NCBI GenBank assembly: GCA_015258265.1
Contig: JABZIP010000025.1
Location: forward strand, 1-14,030
Reading direction: 5' to 3'
DNA from: Clostridiales bacterium
GTDB taxonomy: Bacteria > Bacillota > Clostridia > Peptostreptococcales > Anaerovoracaceae
Length of the DNA: 14,030 nt
Shown: piece by piece, positions 1 to 6,344 of the stretch
Position numbering within the stretch: the stretch's first letter is position 1
How the letters are laid out: each line of letters begins with the position of its first letter
Notes under the pieces: model-generated
What the model saw: the letters and a program-made list of their open reading frames with translations, nothing else
The model's database searches: none
What the model was told of the DNA's origin: nothing
Made by a program: the position numbers and the translations under genes

Positions 1-93
1 TATCCTTTTTGCATTAAGTTCGTCAAAAGCAAACGGGACAGCGTAAGGAGCAAGCCGAACATTCAAAGCTCTGAGAGTTGCCGGTTTGATAAA
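1..93. other. 3' end of an unidentified upstream transcription unit
   Basis: This stretch precedes a terminator and so probably holds the end of a transcript that begins outside the window. On the + strand one frame is open from base 2 to a TAA at 44-46 and could be the last 14 codons of a protein ending SKANGTA. A second + frame stays open to a TAA at 106-108, inside the terminator stem. On the - strand a frame is open from about base 126 to the window edge. None of these is recognisable. Bases 51-60 and 77-88 can also pair (CAAGCCG with CGGTTTG, one G-U pair, then AAC with GTT), so a structured RNA 3' end is possible. I assign no function. Confidence 0.3.
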
Positions 94-132
94 CACCTTG
101 AAATTTAAACGATTTCGAGGTGCTTTTTATTT
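94..132 (+). terminator. intrinsic terminator of the upstream unit
   Basis: An 11-base-pair stem (94-104 with 112-122, one G-U pair) encloses a 7-base loop and is followed by CTTTTTATTT. It separates an unseen upstream transcript from the GGDEF gene. Confidence 0.8.
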
Positions 133-143
133 AAACTCAAACT

Positions 144-171
144 TTGATTGCAATGGGGAGAAAAATATGTT
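144..171 (+). promoter_or_regulatory. possible promoter of the GGDEF gene
   Basis: TTGATT at 144-149 and TATGTT at 166-171 are separated by 16 bases and lie just after the upstream terminator. Transcription would begin near 178, leaving a leader of about 45 bases that contains the AGGAG at 212-216. The -10 box matches the consensus at only four of six positions, so this is weak evidence in AT-rich DNA. Confidence 0.3.
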
Positions 172-223
172 AAACTAATTTTTGAAGATTTGCGTAAAAG
201 AAACAAGCTATAGGAGAATTAAT

Positions 224-1366
224 TTGGATAGAGCTGATATCAAAACTACAAGATGGGAAGAATTGACGGGAGATTATATAAAAATCGCAGAATCTGAACT
301 TAACAAAATGCAGGAAAGATCTAGGAAAATGCATCTTTCTTCACATATCAGAACTACGATTATGATATTCGCATTCGAGATAATTTACTTGCTCATATTG
401 GCTATCCGCGGAGAGGTTAACTTTAAATACCATGTAGTGTGGTATGCTATTGTTCCGTCTTCTTTGAATTTTTTATTGTATTTGCTTGTGCGGTATTTAA
501 ATAACTTGCCGAATTTTCGTTTCAACAAGAATGCTATGCTTGTATTGGCATCCGGTATTCAGGTATTTATATATGCTACTGTACATCAATTTTATATAAT
601 GGTAAATGCCAGTTATTTGACAACTTTATTTTTGTCTACCATATACGATGATAAGAAAATGGTGAGGTGCACCGGAATCCTTGCGATATTCGGAATGCTA
701 TGTTCCGCATTTGTGATAAAATACGATCCTACATATCATGTTACGAGTGCCGACGTATTTAATTTTCTCGCGCTGACATTTACGATGCTGGCAGCAAGGT
801 ATATTGCTGAATATGTGGTTACTGTAAATATTGATAAAAGACGAAAAGTAAATAACGTTATACAGGAAAAAGAGCAGTATTGGAACGGACTTATGATAGA
901 CACATTGTCGGGACTATATTCCAGAAATGCGTTAAGAATTTTTGTCGACAAATTGAAGGCGCGGGAAGATAATGAGCCTATTTGTATTGCTATGATTGAT
1001 ATAGATAGATTTAAGAATATAAATGATACATTTGGACATCAGTACGGCGATGAAGTAATAAAACATCTCGGCGAGACAATAAAGAAATATTACAATCTAG
1101 GAGTTGTAGCTTTTAGATATGGCGGAGAAGAAATCCTTTGCATGGTTGAAGGAGAACAAATGACTGTAAAGAAGATTATATCTGAAATAAAAGATTCCTT
1201 TACTGATTTATGTAATACCATGCTTAATAATCCCAATATAACTTTCAGTGCGGGTATAAGTAGGGCCGATAAATCTCAAACTATGGCAGAATCTCTAAAA
1301 CAGGCGGATATGGCGCTATATCAAGCAAAAGACAATGGACGAAACAAGGTGGAAATTTACTTTTAA
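224..1366 (+). CDS. membrane-bound diguanylate cyclase (GGDEF domain)
   Basis: Probable cyclic-di-GMP synthase anchored in the cytoplasmic membrane. I chose the TTG at 224 because AGGAG (212-216) lies 7 bases upstream; this gives 380 residues. The frame extends upstream to another TTG at 182, which lacks a suitably spaced ribosome binding site. Residues about 43-199 contain roughly six hydrophobic helices, and no known extracellular sensor domain is evident. A short linker follows, then the GGDEF domain: DTLSGLYSR (226-234), the metal-binding MIDIDRFK segment (Asp259 and Asp261), active-site loop RYGGEEI (GGEE at 300-303), and the typical end ADMALYQAK-NGRN. The fifth motif position is Ile rather than Phe. 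No RxxD inhibitory site is visible five residues before the loop, so product inhibition by that route is not expected. There is no EAL domain. It is transcribed alone, between two terminators. The family assignment is firm; enzymatic activity is inferred. Confidence 0.9.
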   Translation: MDRADIKTTRWEELTGDYIKIAESELNKMQERSRKMHLSSHIRTTIMIFAFEIIYLLILAIRGEVNFKYHVVWYAIVPSSLNFLLYLLVRYLNNLPNFRFNKNAMLVLASGIQVFIYATVHQFYIMVNASYLTTLFLSTIYDDKKMVRCTGILAIFGMLCSAFVIKYDPTYHVTSADVFNFLALTFTMLAARYIAEYVVTVNIDKRRKVNNVIQEKEQYWNGLMIDTLSGLYSRNALRIFVDKLKAREDNEPICIAMIDIDRFKNINDTFGHQYGDEVIKHLGETIKKYYNLGVVAFRYGGEEILCMVEGEQMTVKKIISEIKDSFTDLCNTMLNNPNITFSAGISRADKSQTMAESLKQADMALYQAKDNGRNKVEIYF

Positions 1367-1420
1367 GCGGAAGGTGTTTGTTGCTGACGATGAGTAAAAA
1401 GTTTTAAAGTGATAATTAGA

Positions 1421-1460
1421 AGAATAAGAGTGTATCAAAAATACATTCTTATTCTTTTGT
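1421..1460 (+). terminator. intrinsic terminator after the GGDEF gene
   Basis: A 15-base-pair stem (1421-1435 with 1441-1455, one G-U pair) encloses a CAAAA loop and is followed by a short T run. It begins 54 bases after the stop codon of the GGDEF gene and isolates that gene from the arc operon. Confidence 0.85.
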
Positions 1461-1710
1461 ATATAATATAAACTTGAAAAAAATATATTTATATAACGAT
1501 TTTAATAAATAAATTATTTTAATATGTTGAAAATAGATAATTTAAATTTATAAAGGGACAAAATAAGCCGATTTTATTGTAAAAAAAATTGTTTAAATTT
1601 TATCAAACGGGCTTTAAATTTTGAAAAACTTCTTTATTATCTTAGATATCAAATATATGAATATTATCAAATAATACAAAATAAATGACTTTTTACTTCG
1701 TACATTATTT
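1461..1710. other. AT-rich gene-free region upstream of the arc operon
   Basis: About 250 bases without a credible reading frame on either strand and extremely rich in A and T. A loose inverted repeat (AAGCC near 1565 and GGCTT near 1610) could form a long-range hairpin but is weak. A TGAATATTATCA-like stretch near 1659-1670 faintly resembles half of an arginine-repressor box. In DNA this AT-rich, neither match is significant by itself. I see no RNA gene here. The region may carry binding sites for a regulator of the arc genes. Confidence 0.4.
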
Positions 1711-1739
1711 TTGTGATAGCTGTAAAATAAATGTATAAA
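1711..1739 (+). promoter_or_regulatory. predicted promoter of the arcABC operon
   Basis: TTGTGA (1711-1716) and TATAAA (1734-1739) are separated by exactly 17 bases, which fits a housekeeping sigma-A promoter. The expected start of transcription is near 1746, giving a leader of about 36 bases before the arcA ATG. TTGTGA also equals one half of a CRP/FNR-type site, a family known to control arc operons in other Firmicutes, but the second half-site is poor (TAAAA). Confidence 0.55.
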
Positions 1740-1743
1740 GTAG

Positions 1744-1760
1744 ACAAGTAAAATGCTTGT
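1744..1760 (+). promoter_or_regulatory. inverted repeat at the arc transcription start (candidate operator)
   Basis: ACAAG (1744-1748) and CTTGT (1756-1760) are perfect inverted halves separated by 7 bases. They sit on the predicted start of transcription and 10 bases before the arcA ribosome binding site. A repressor bound here could block initiation; as RNA it would form a small hairpin at the extreme 5' end of the message. The protein that would bind is unknown. Confidence 0.35.
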
Positions 1761-1781
1761 AGTAGAAAAAGGAGGTTGCGA

Positions 1782-3002
1782 ATGGCTATAAATGTTAAGA
1801 GCGAGATTAAGCCGCTGAAAAAAGTATTATTGCACCGTCCGGGTAAGGAACTTGAAAATCTTACACCGGATACACTGGAGAGGTTGTTGTTTGATGATAT
1901 TCCATTTTTGGAAGTCGCACAACAGGAGCACGATGCTTTTGCGCAGTTACTCAGGGACAATGGCGTTGAGGTAGTTTATCTGGAAGATCTGATGGCAGAA
2001 GTTCTGGAATCCAGTGATGAAATAAGAGATAAGTTCTTGTATCAGTGGATAAAAGAAGCAAAAATTTCTACTGAAAAGTATCAGAAAAAAATATACGATT
2101 TCATGATGAAATACAATGATAATAAAAAAGAGATGGTTCTAAAGACTATGGAAGGTATAGTTTTGAGAGAGCTTGATTATGAAAAAACAGGTTCGCTCGT
2201 AGACTATATGAGCTCATCATCAAAGCTCATCATAGATCCAATGCCAAATCTTTACTTTACAAGAGATCCGTTTGCCAGCATAGGAAATGGTGTCAGCATC
2301 AACAGAATGTATTCTGAAACAAGAAACAGAGAAACTATATATGCAGAGTACATTTTCGAGTATCACAAAGATTTCAAGGGCAAAGTACCTATGTATTATA
2401 GCAGATACAAGGCGTTCCACATTGAAGGCGGAGATATTTTGAACTTAAACGATAAAGTGCTTGCAGTCGGAATTTCTCAGAGAACGGAGCCTGATGCAAT
2501 CGAGAGCTTGGCTAAGAAGCTGTTCAGCGCACCTGAATCTACTATTGATACAGTTCTTGCTTTTGATATTCCGAATAGCAGAGCGTTCATGCATCTTGAC
2601 ACGGTATTTACGCAGATAGATGTGGATAAGTTCACTGTTCACCCCGGAATTTTAGGGCCTCTAACAGTTTATGAAATTAAACAGAACGGCGATGAGATAA
2701 AAGTTAAGGAAGTACATGGAAAGCTGGAAGAAATACTTGCAACTTACATGGGACTTCCAAAAGTAACTTTGATTAAGTGCGGTGGAGATGATATGATTGC
2801 TGCAGAAAGAGAACAGTGGAATGACGGTTCCAATACTCTTTGCATTTCTCCGGGCGTAATCGTTACATACGAAAGAAATACTGTAACAAACAAGCTGCTT
2901 AAAGAATACGGCTTAACTGTATTAACTGTACCTAGTGCAGAGCTTTCAAGAGGAAGAGGCGGCCCTCGTTGCATGAGTATGCCTCTTGTTAGAGAAGACT
3001 AA
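1782..3002 (+). CDS. arcA: arginine deiminase
   Basis: Cytoplasmic enzyme that hydrolyses L-arginine to L-citrulline and ammonia, the first step of the arginine deiminase pathway. The ATG at 1782 is preceded by GGAGGT at 1771-1776, giving 406 residues, the usual family length; an in-frame TTG at 1776 lies inside the ribosome binding site and is rejected. The N-terminus has the characteristic LLHRPGKELENL. The catalytic set is complete: Asp162 in FTRDPF, Glu215 in HIEGGD, His271 and Asp273 in MHLDTVF, and the nucleophile Cys397 in GGPRCMSMPL, close to the C-terminus. It is first in an operon with arcB (54 bases downstream) and arcC. The predicted promoter and inverted repeat just upstream suggest control at initiation, as is usual for this inducible, often anaerobically expressed pathway. 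Identification is secure. Confidence 0.98.
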   Translation: MAINVKSEIKPLKKVLLHRPGKELENLTPDTLERLLFDDIPFLEVAQQEHDAFAQLLRDNGVEVVYLEDLMAEVLESSDEIRDKFLYQWIKEAKISTEKYQKKIYDFMMKYNDNKKEMVLKTMEGIVLRELDYEKTGSLVDYMSSSSKLIIDPMPNLYFTRDPFASIGNGVSINRMYSETRNRETIYAEYIFEYHKDFKGKVPMYYSRYKAFHIEGGDILNLNDKVLAVGISQRTEPDAIESLAKKLFSAPESTIDTVLAFDIPNSRAFMHLDTVFTQIDVDKFTVHPGILGPLTVYEIKQNGDEIKVKEVHGKLEEILATYMGLPKVTLIKCGGDDMIAAEREQWNDGSNTLCISPGVIVTYERNTVTNKLLKEYGLTVLTVPSAELSRGRGGPRCMSMPLVRED

Positions 3003-3056
3003 TCAAAAATATTGGATTGAAATTTAATAATTAAAATAAAAAAGGAGAATTAAAAA

Positions 3057-4061
3057 ATGGCAGTTAATTTAAAAGGAAGAAGTTTTCTAACACTAATGGA
3101 TTTTACACCTGAGGAAATCAGATATTTGCTTGATTTATCTAAAGACTTAAAGTCTAAGAAAAGAGCAGGCATCAAGGGAGAAGCTCTTGAAGGTAAGAAC
3201 ATTGTTCTACTTTTCGAAAAAACTTCTACAAGAACAAGATGCGCATTTGAAGTTGCTTGCCTTGATGAAGGCGGTAAGGTAACATTCCTTGATTCTAACA
3301 GCTCTCAGTTCGGTAAAAAAGAATCCGTAGAGGACTCTGCTAAGGTATTCGGCAGATTTTACGACGGTATTGAATATAGAGGTTATAAGCAGGAACTTGT
3401 TGAAAATCTTGCAAAACATGCAGGAATTCCTGTTTGGAACGGTCTTACAGACGTGGATCACCCAACTCAGATTTTAGCAGACCTTCTTACTATCGAAGAG
3501 CATATTGCAAAACCTCTAAACAAGGTTAAGGTTGTATTCTGCGGAGATGTTAGAAACAACATGAGCTATGCTTGGATGTATGGCTGCGCTAAGATGGGAA
3601 TGCACTATGTTGCATATGGTCCAAAGGAACTAATCGACGAAATCGATAAGGATATTGTTAAAAAGGTTGAAGCTGTTGCTAAAGAAACAGGTGCTAAAAT
3701 TGAATTTTGCAGCACTCCTGAGTGCCTAAAAGGTGCAGATGTTCTTTATACTGACGTTTGGGCATCTATGGGAGAGGAAGCTCAGATTCCTGAAAAAGTT
3801 AAACTGTTAACTCCTTACAAAGTAACAGAGGATATGATTAAGGATACAGAAAATCCAGATGTAATTTTCTTACACTGCCTACCTTCATTCCACGATTTCG
3901 AAACTACTATGGCTAAAACTCAGAAAGATGCAGGCTACGATATCCGCGAGGTTACCGACGAAGTATTTAGAAGCAAACATTCCAAAGTATTTGATGAAGC
4001 TGAAAACAGAATGCACACAATCAAGGCTGTAATGGTTGCTACAATCGGTAGACAGAACTAA
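3057..4061 (+). CDS. arcB: ornithine carbamoyltransferase, catabolic
   Basis: Catalyses phosphorolysis of citrulline to ornithine and carbamoyl phosphate in the second step of arginine fermentation; the same fold runs in reverse for arginine synthesis (ArgF). At 334 residues it has normal length. An AAGGAG precedes the ATG. Visible motifs are the carbamoyl-phosphate loop STRTR (57-61), HPTQ (135-138), the SMG loop in VWASMGEE (about 235-241), and HCLPSFHD (273-280) carrying the catalytic cysteine. The SMG loop fits an ornithine enzyme rather than another carbamoyltransferase. The position between arcA and arcC argues for the catabolic direction. The intergenic gap before it (54 bases) contains no terminator. 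Many pipelines would label this argF. Confidence 0.96.
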   Translation: MAVNLKGRSFLTLMDFTPEEIRYLLDLSKDLKSKKRAGIKGEALEGKNIVLLFEKTSTRTRCAFEVACLDEGGKVTFLDSNSSQFGKKESVEDSAKVFGRFYDGIEYRGYKQELVENLAKHAGIPVWNGLTDVDHPTQILADLLTIEEHIAKPLNKVKVVFCGDVRNNMSYAWMYGCAKMGMHYVAYGPKELIDEIDKDIVKKVEAVAKETGAKIEFCSTPECLKGADVLYTDVWASMGEEAQIPEKVKLLTPYKVTEDMIKDTENPDVIFLHCLPSFHDFETTMAKTQKDAGYDIREVTDEVFRSKHSKVFDEAENRMHTIKAVMVATIGRQN

Positions 4062-4082
4062 TTTAAGGAAGGATATAAGTAG

Positions 4083-5018
4083 ATGAAAAAAATAGTAGTT
4101 GCACTTGGCGGAAACGCACTTCAGTCCGGTAATGGCGGAGCAACAGCAGAAGCACAGCTTGAAGTTGTAAAAAAGACAAGCGAATATCTTGCTGAAATCA
4201 GCAGCAGAGGATATGAAATGGCAGTTGTTCATGGAAATGGACCGCAGGTAGGAAGAATTCTTCAGGCGTACGAAGCGGCAAAAGATGTTACGCCGGTAAT
4301 GCCTTTCGATGTTTGCGGAGCTATGTCGCAAGGATACATAGGGTACCACATTCAGCAGTGCCTAAGATATGCGCTTGCGAAAAAGGGAAAGAATATTCCT
4401 GTTGTTACTCTTGCTACACAGATGGTAGTAGATAGCGAAGATGCAGGATTCAAAAATCCTACTAAGCCTATCGGACAGTTCTACAACGAAGCGGAAGCTA
4501 AAAAACTTGCAGAAGAAAAAGGCTATGTAATGAAGGAAGATGCCGGAAGAGGCTTCAGAAGAGTAGTAGCTTCACCAATTCCGCAGAAAATAGTTGAAAT
4601 CGATTCTGTTAGAAAGCTCTGGGATACTACTGTGGTAGTTGCTTGCGGAGGTGGCGGAATTCCGGTAATCGAAAAAGCTGACGGACAGCTGGAAGGTGTT
4701 GCAGCTGTAATTGACAAGGATTTTGCTGCAGAACTTTTGGCAGAAGAGGTTGATGCAGATTGCCTAATGATTCTTACAGAAGTTGAGAAGGTAGCTATTA
4801 ACTTCAACAAACCTGATCAAAAGAACCTAGATAAGATGACTTTAGCAGAAGCTGAGCAGTATATCAAAGAAGGTCAGTTTGCTCCTGGCAGCATGCTTCC
4901 AAAGGTTCAGGCTGCAATGAAATTTGTTCAGAAGAACCCTTCAAAGAAGGCTATTATCACTTCGCTTGACAAGGCGGTAGATGCTCTTGAAGGAAAAACG
5001 GGAACAGTTATTTGCTAA
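4083..5018 (+). CDS. arcC: carbamate kinase
   Basis: Transfers the phosphate of carbamoyl phosphate to ADP, producing ATP, with carbamate decomposing to CO2 and ammonia. This is the energy-yielding last step of the pathway. The 311-residue protein belongs to the amino-acid kinase superfamily: ALGGNAL (7-13), VVHGNGPQVG (48-57), ACGGGGIPV (187-195), VIDKDFAAELLA (209-220) with the conserved Lys211, and FAPGSMLPKVQAA (266-278). The start is set by AAGGAAGGA at 4065-4073, about nine bases before the ATG, and the gene begins 21 bases after arcB. A strong terminator follows directly, so no transporter gene is attached to the operon. Confidence 0.97.
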   Translation: MKKIVVALGGNALQSGNGGATAEAQLEVVKKTSEYLAEISSRGYEMAVVHGNGPQVGRILQAYEAAKDVTPVMPFDVCGAMSQGYIGYHIQQCLRYALAKKGKNIPVVTLATQMVVDSEDAGFKNPTKPIGQFYNEAEAKKLAEEKGYVMKEDAGRGFRRVVASPIPQKIVEIDSVRKLWDTTVVVACGGGGIPVIEKADGQLEGVAAVIDKDFAAELLAEEVDADCLMILTEVEKVAINFNKPDQKNLDKMTLAEAEQYIKEGQFAPGSMLPKVQAAMKFVQKNPSKKAIITSLDKAVDALEGKTGTVIC

Positions 5019-5031
5019 TGAAATAAAGTTT

Positions 5032-5075
5032 AAAATCAAAAGAGGTCCTAACAAGGATCTCTTTTGATTTTAGGG
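5032..5075 (+). terminator. intrinsic terminator of the arcABC operon
   Basis: A 17-base-pair stem (5032-5048 with 5055-5071, one G-U pair) encloses a 6-base loop and ends in a T-rich arm. The complementary A-rich arm may also make it work on the - strand. It marks the end of the arc operon 14 bases after the arcC stop. Confidence 0.9.
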
Positions 5076-5079
5076 TAAA

Positions 5080-5085
5080 TATAAT
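5080..5085 (+). promoter_or_regulatory. possible -10 element of the ArsC/Spx-like gene
   Basis: A perfect TATAAT lies just after the arc terminator and about 62 bases before the next start codon. No good -35 box is seen at the proper distance, because that stretch falls within the terminator stem. The call rests on the -10 box and on the need for a promoter after a strong terminator. Confidence 0.35.
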
Positions 5086-5147
5086 ATGTGATTTGTAAAT
5101 AGCGACGGCTAGATTTGTAAATTGCAATTTCAGTTTGGGAGGTTAAT

Positions 5148-5495
5148 ATGAAATTTATTTGTTATCCAAGATGCACTACTTGTAAAAAAGCTCAAAAATG
5201 GCTTGACGACAATGGACTAAAATACGAGGAAAGGCATATAGTTACGGATAATCCGACATACGCGGAATTAAAGGAATGGTACAAAAAAAGCGGATTGCCG
5301 TTAAAGAAATTTTTTAATACCAGCGGAAATGTGTATAAAGAATTAAATTTGAAGGATAAGTTGCCTGAAATGAGCGATGATGAAAAGCTAAATTTACTAG
5401 CTACGAACGGAATGCTAGTAAAGCGTCCGGTTTTGGTAACCTCAGATACCGTTTTGCTTGGATTTAAAGAAGAAGATTGGAAAAAATTGCTGTAA
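5148..5495 (+). CDS. ArsC/Spx-family thioredoxin-fold protein
   Basis: A small cytoplasmic protein (115 residues) of the arsenate reductase/Spx/YffB family. The N-terminal strand leads into CYPRCTTCKKA, with the redox-type CTTC at residues 9-12 and an additional Cys5. Further family marks are NTSGNVYKELNLKDKL in the middle and GMLVKRPVLV towards the end, where the RP pair is conserved. GGGAGG lies seven bases before the ATG. True arsenate reductases of this fold use one cysteine with glutathione and glutaredoxin. A CxxC pair is typical of Spx-like regulators and of the many Firmicute family members of about 115 residues whose role is unknown. There are no arsenic-resistance genes nearby, so arsenate reduction should not be assumed. 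It is transcribed alone between two terminators. Confidence 0.85.
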   Translation: MKFICYPRCTTCKKAQKWLDDNGLKYEERHIVTDNPTYAELKEWYKKSGLPLKKFFNTSGNVYKELNLKDKLPEMSDDEKLNLLATNGMLVKRPVLVTSDTVLLGFKEEDWKKLL

Positions 5496-5503
5496 GTTTT
5501 GTG

Positions 5504-5547
5504 ATATTTTTTAGCCTTTTATTTTTAAATAAAAGGCTAAAAAATAT
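5504..5547 (+). terminator. perfect palindromic terminator
   Basis: The arms 5504-5524 and 5527-5547 are exact reverse complements over 21 bases with only two bases between them. The core is AGCCTTTTATTT and its complement, flanked by T and A runs, so it could terminate transcription from either strand. It ends the ArsC/Spx-like unit and insulates the cell-shape operon from it. Confidence 0.88.
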
Positions 5548-5556
5548 TGTTAGCAC

Positions 5557-5585
5557 TTGTATATTTGCGGTTAAAATGTTAAAAT
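5557..5585 (+). promoter_or_regulatory. predicted promoter of the radC-mre operon
   Basis: TTGTAT (5557-5562) and TAAAAT (5580-5585) are separated by exactly 17 bases and lie between a terminator and radC. Initiation near 5592 would leave a leader of about 49 bases. This is the only convincing promoter I see for the downstream cluster. Confidence 0.5.
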
Positions 5586-5589
5586 AAAA

Positions 5590-5633
5590 GGTGCTGTAAA
5601 CATAAATTGTCTATCGAGAGCGCCCTGAAAGGG
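5590..5633 (+). promoter_or_regulatory. radC leader with two mutually exclusive hairpins
   Basis: GGTGCT (5590-5595) can pair with AGCGCC (5619-5624). Alternatively CCCT (5623-5626) can pair with AGGG (5630-5633), which is the ribosome binding site of radC. The two stems share bases 5623-5624 and cannot form together. The second stem is very short and could be chance. Confidence 0.25.
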
Positions 5634-5640
5634 AACTTAT

Positions 5641-6324
5641 ATGACGATAAAAAATATGTTAAATATAGAGCGGCCGAGAGAAAAACTGTTGATGTACGGT
5701 CGAGAAAGTTTGTCTGATACGGAACTCATAGCTATTTTACTACGAAACGGGGTTCCAAATAAATCAGCCTTACAATTAGCGGAAGATGTGGTTAGTTACG
5801 ATCAGGCGGGACTTAAGTTTTTGACAAGATGTGTACCCGAGGAGCTTGCACAAATCTATGGAATCGGATGTGCGAAGGCATGTCAAATAATTGCAGGTAT
5901 AGAACTAGGCAAGCGTGCGAATGCACGATTAAGTGAAAAGCGTCTTTGTGTTAACAATCCAAATGCAGTTGCTGCACACTTTATGGAGGAAATGAAGCAT
6001 TACACCAAAGAATACTTTAAGGTTTTGATGCTGAATACAAAAATTGAAATAATCGCGGAAGAAACGGTTGCAATCGGTAATCTGGATTCCACGGTTATAC
6101 ATCCGAGGGAGATATTTAACAAGGCGGTCAAAAACAGTTCGGCAAGTATAATCTTGGTGCATAATCATCCAAGTGGAAATCCGATGCCAAGCACGGAAGA
6201 TATCAATATAACAAACAGACTGATTGAGGCGGGCAATATATTGGGAATCAAGGTACTTGATCATCTTGTTATAGGCAATGGAGTTTACATCAGTTTGAAA
6301 GAAGAAAATCTTTGTAATTTTTAG
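5641..6324 (+). CDS. radC: RadC family JAMM/MPN-domain protein
   Basis: A 227-residue protein of the RadC (YsxA) family. The N-terminal part carries a helix-hairpin-helix-like stretch with YGIGCAKA near residues 73-80. The C-terminal part is a JAMM/MPN domain whose zinc motif HxHx7SxxD is intact: His174, His176, Ser184 and Asp187 in the segment beginning VHNHPSG. Despite the name, a role in DNA repair was not upheld for the classic E. coli allele, and the cellular function of the family remains unsettled. The ATG at 5641 has AAAGGGA seven bases upstream. It is the first gene of the cell-shape operon and ends 20 bases before mreB, matching the Bacillus subtilis order radC-mreB-mreC-mreD. Confidence 0.95.
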   Translation: MTIKNMLNIERPREKLLMYGRESLSDTELIAILLRNGVPNKSALQLAEDVVSYDQAGLKFLTRCVPEELAQIYGIGCAKACQIIAGIELGKRANARLSEKRLCVNNPNAVAAHFMEEMKHYTKEYFKVLMLNTKIEIIAEETVAIGNLDSTVIHPREIFNKAVKNSSASIILVHNHPSGNPMPSTEDINITNRLIEAGNILGIKVLDHLVIGNGVYISLKEENLCNF

Positions 6325-6344
6325 CATAATCAATGGAGGTGGCA

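Noticed and set aside
1..93. Glycine riboswitch-like AAGGAGCAAGCC near base 44
   Set aside because: Only a short stretch agrees. The CUCUCAGG segment expected after it is not found and the following element is a plain terminator.
182..223. Extra 14 N-terminal residues of the GGDEF protein starting at TTG 182
   Set aside because: No ribosome binding site lies at a useful distance; the TTG at 224 has AGGAG seven bases upstream.
1561..1620. AAGCCG and CGGGCTT as a terminator or riboswitch stem
   Set aside because: Only five to six pairs over a 37-base loop in AT-rich DNA, with an unpaired base; not distinguishable from chance.
1776..1781. Start of arcA at TTG 1776
   Set aside because: The codon overlaps the GGAGGT site itself. 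The ATG at 1782 gives the conventional arginine deiminase N-terminus.
5148..5495. Annotation as arsC, arsenate reductase
   Set aside because: A CxxC pair and the lack of arsenic-resistance neighbours do not support that specific activity; only the family is certain.
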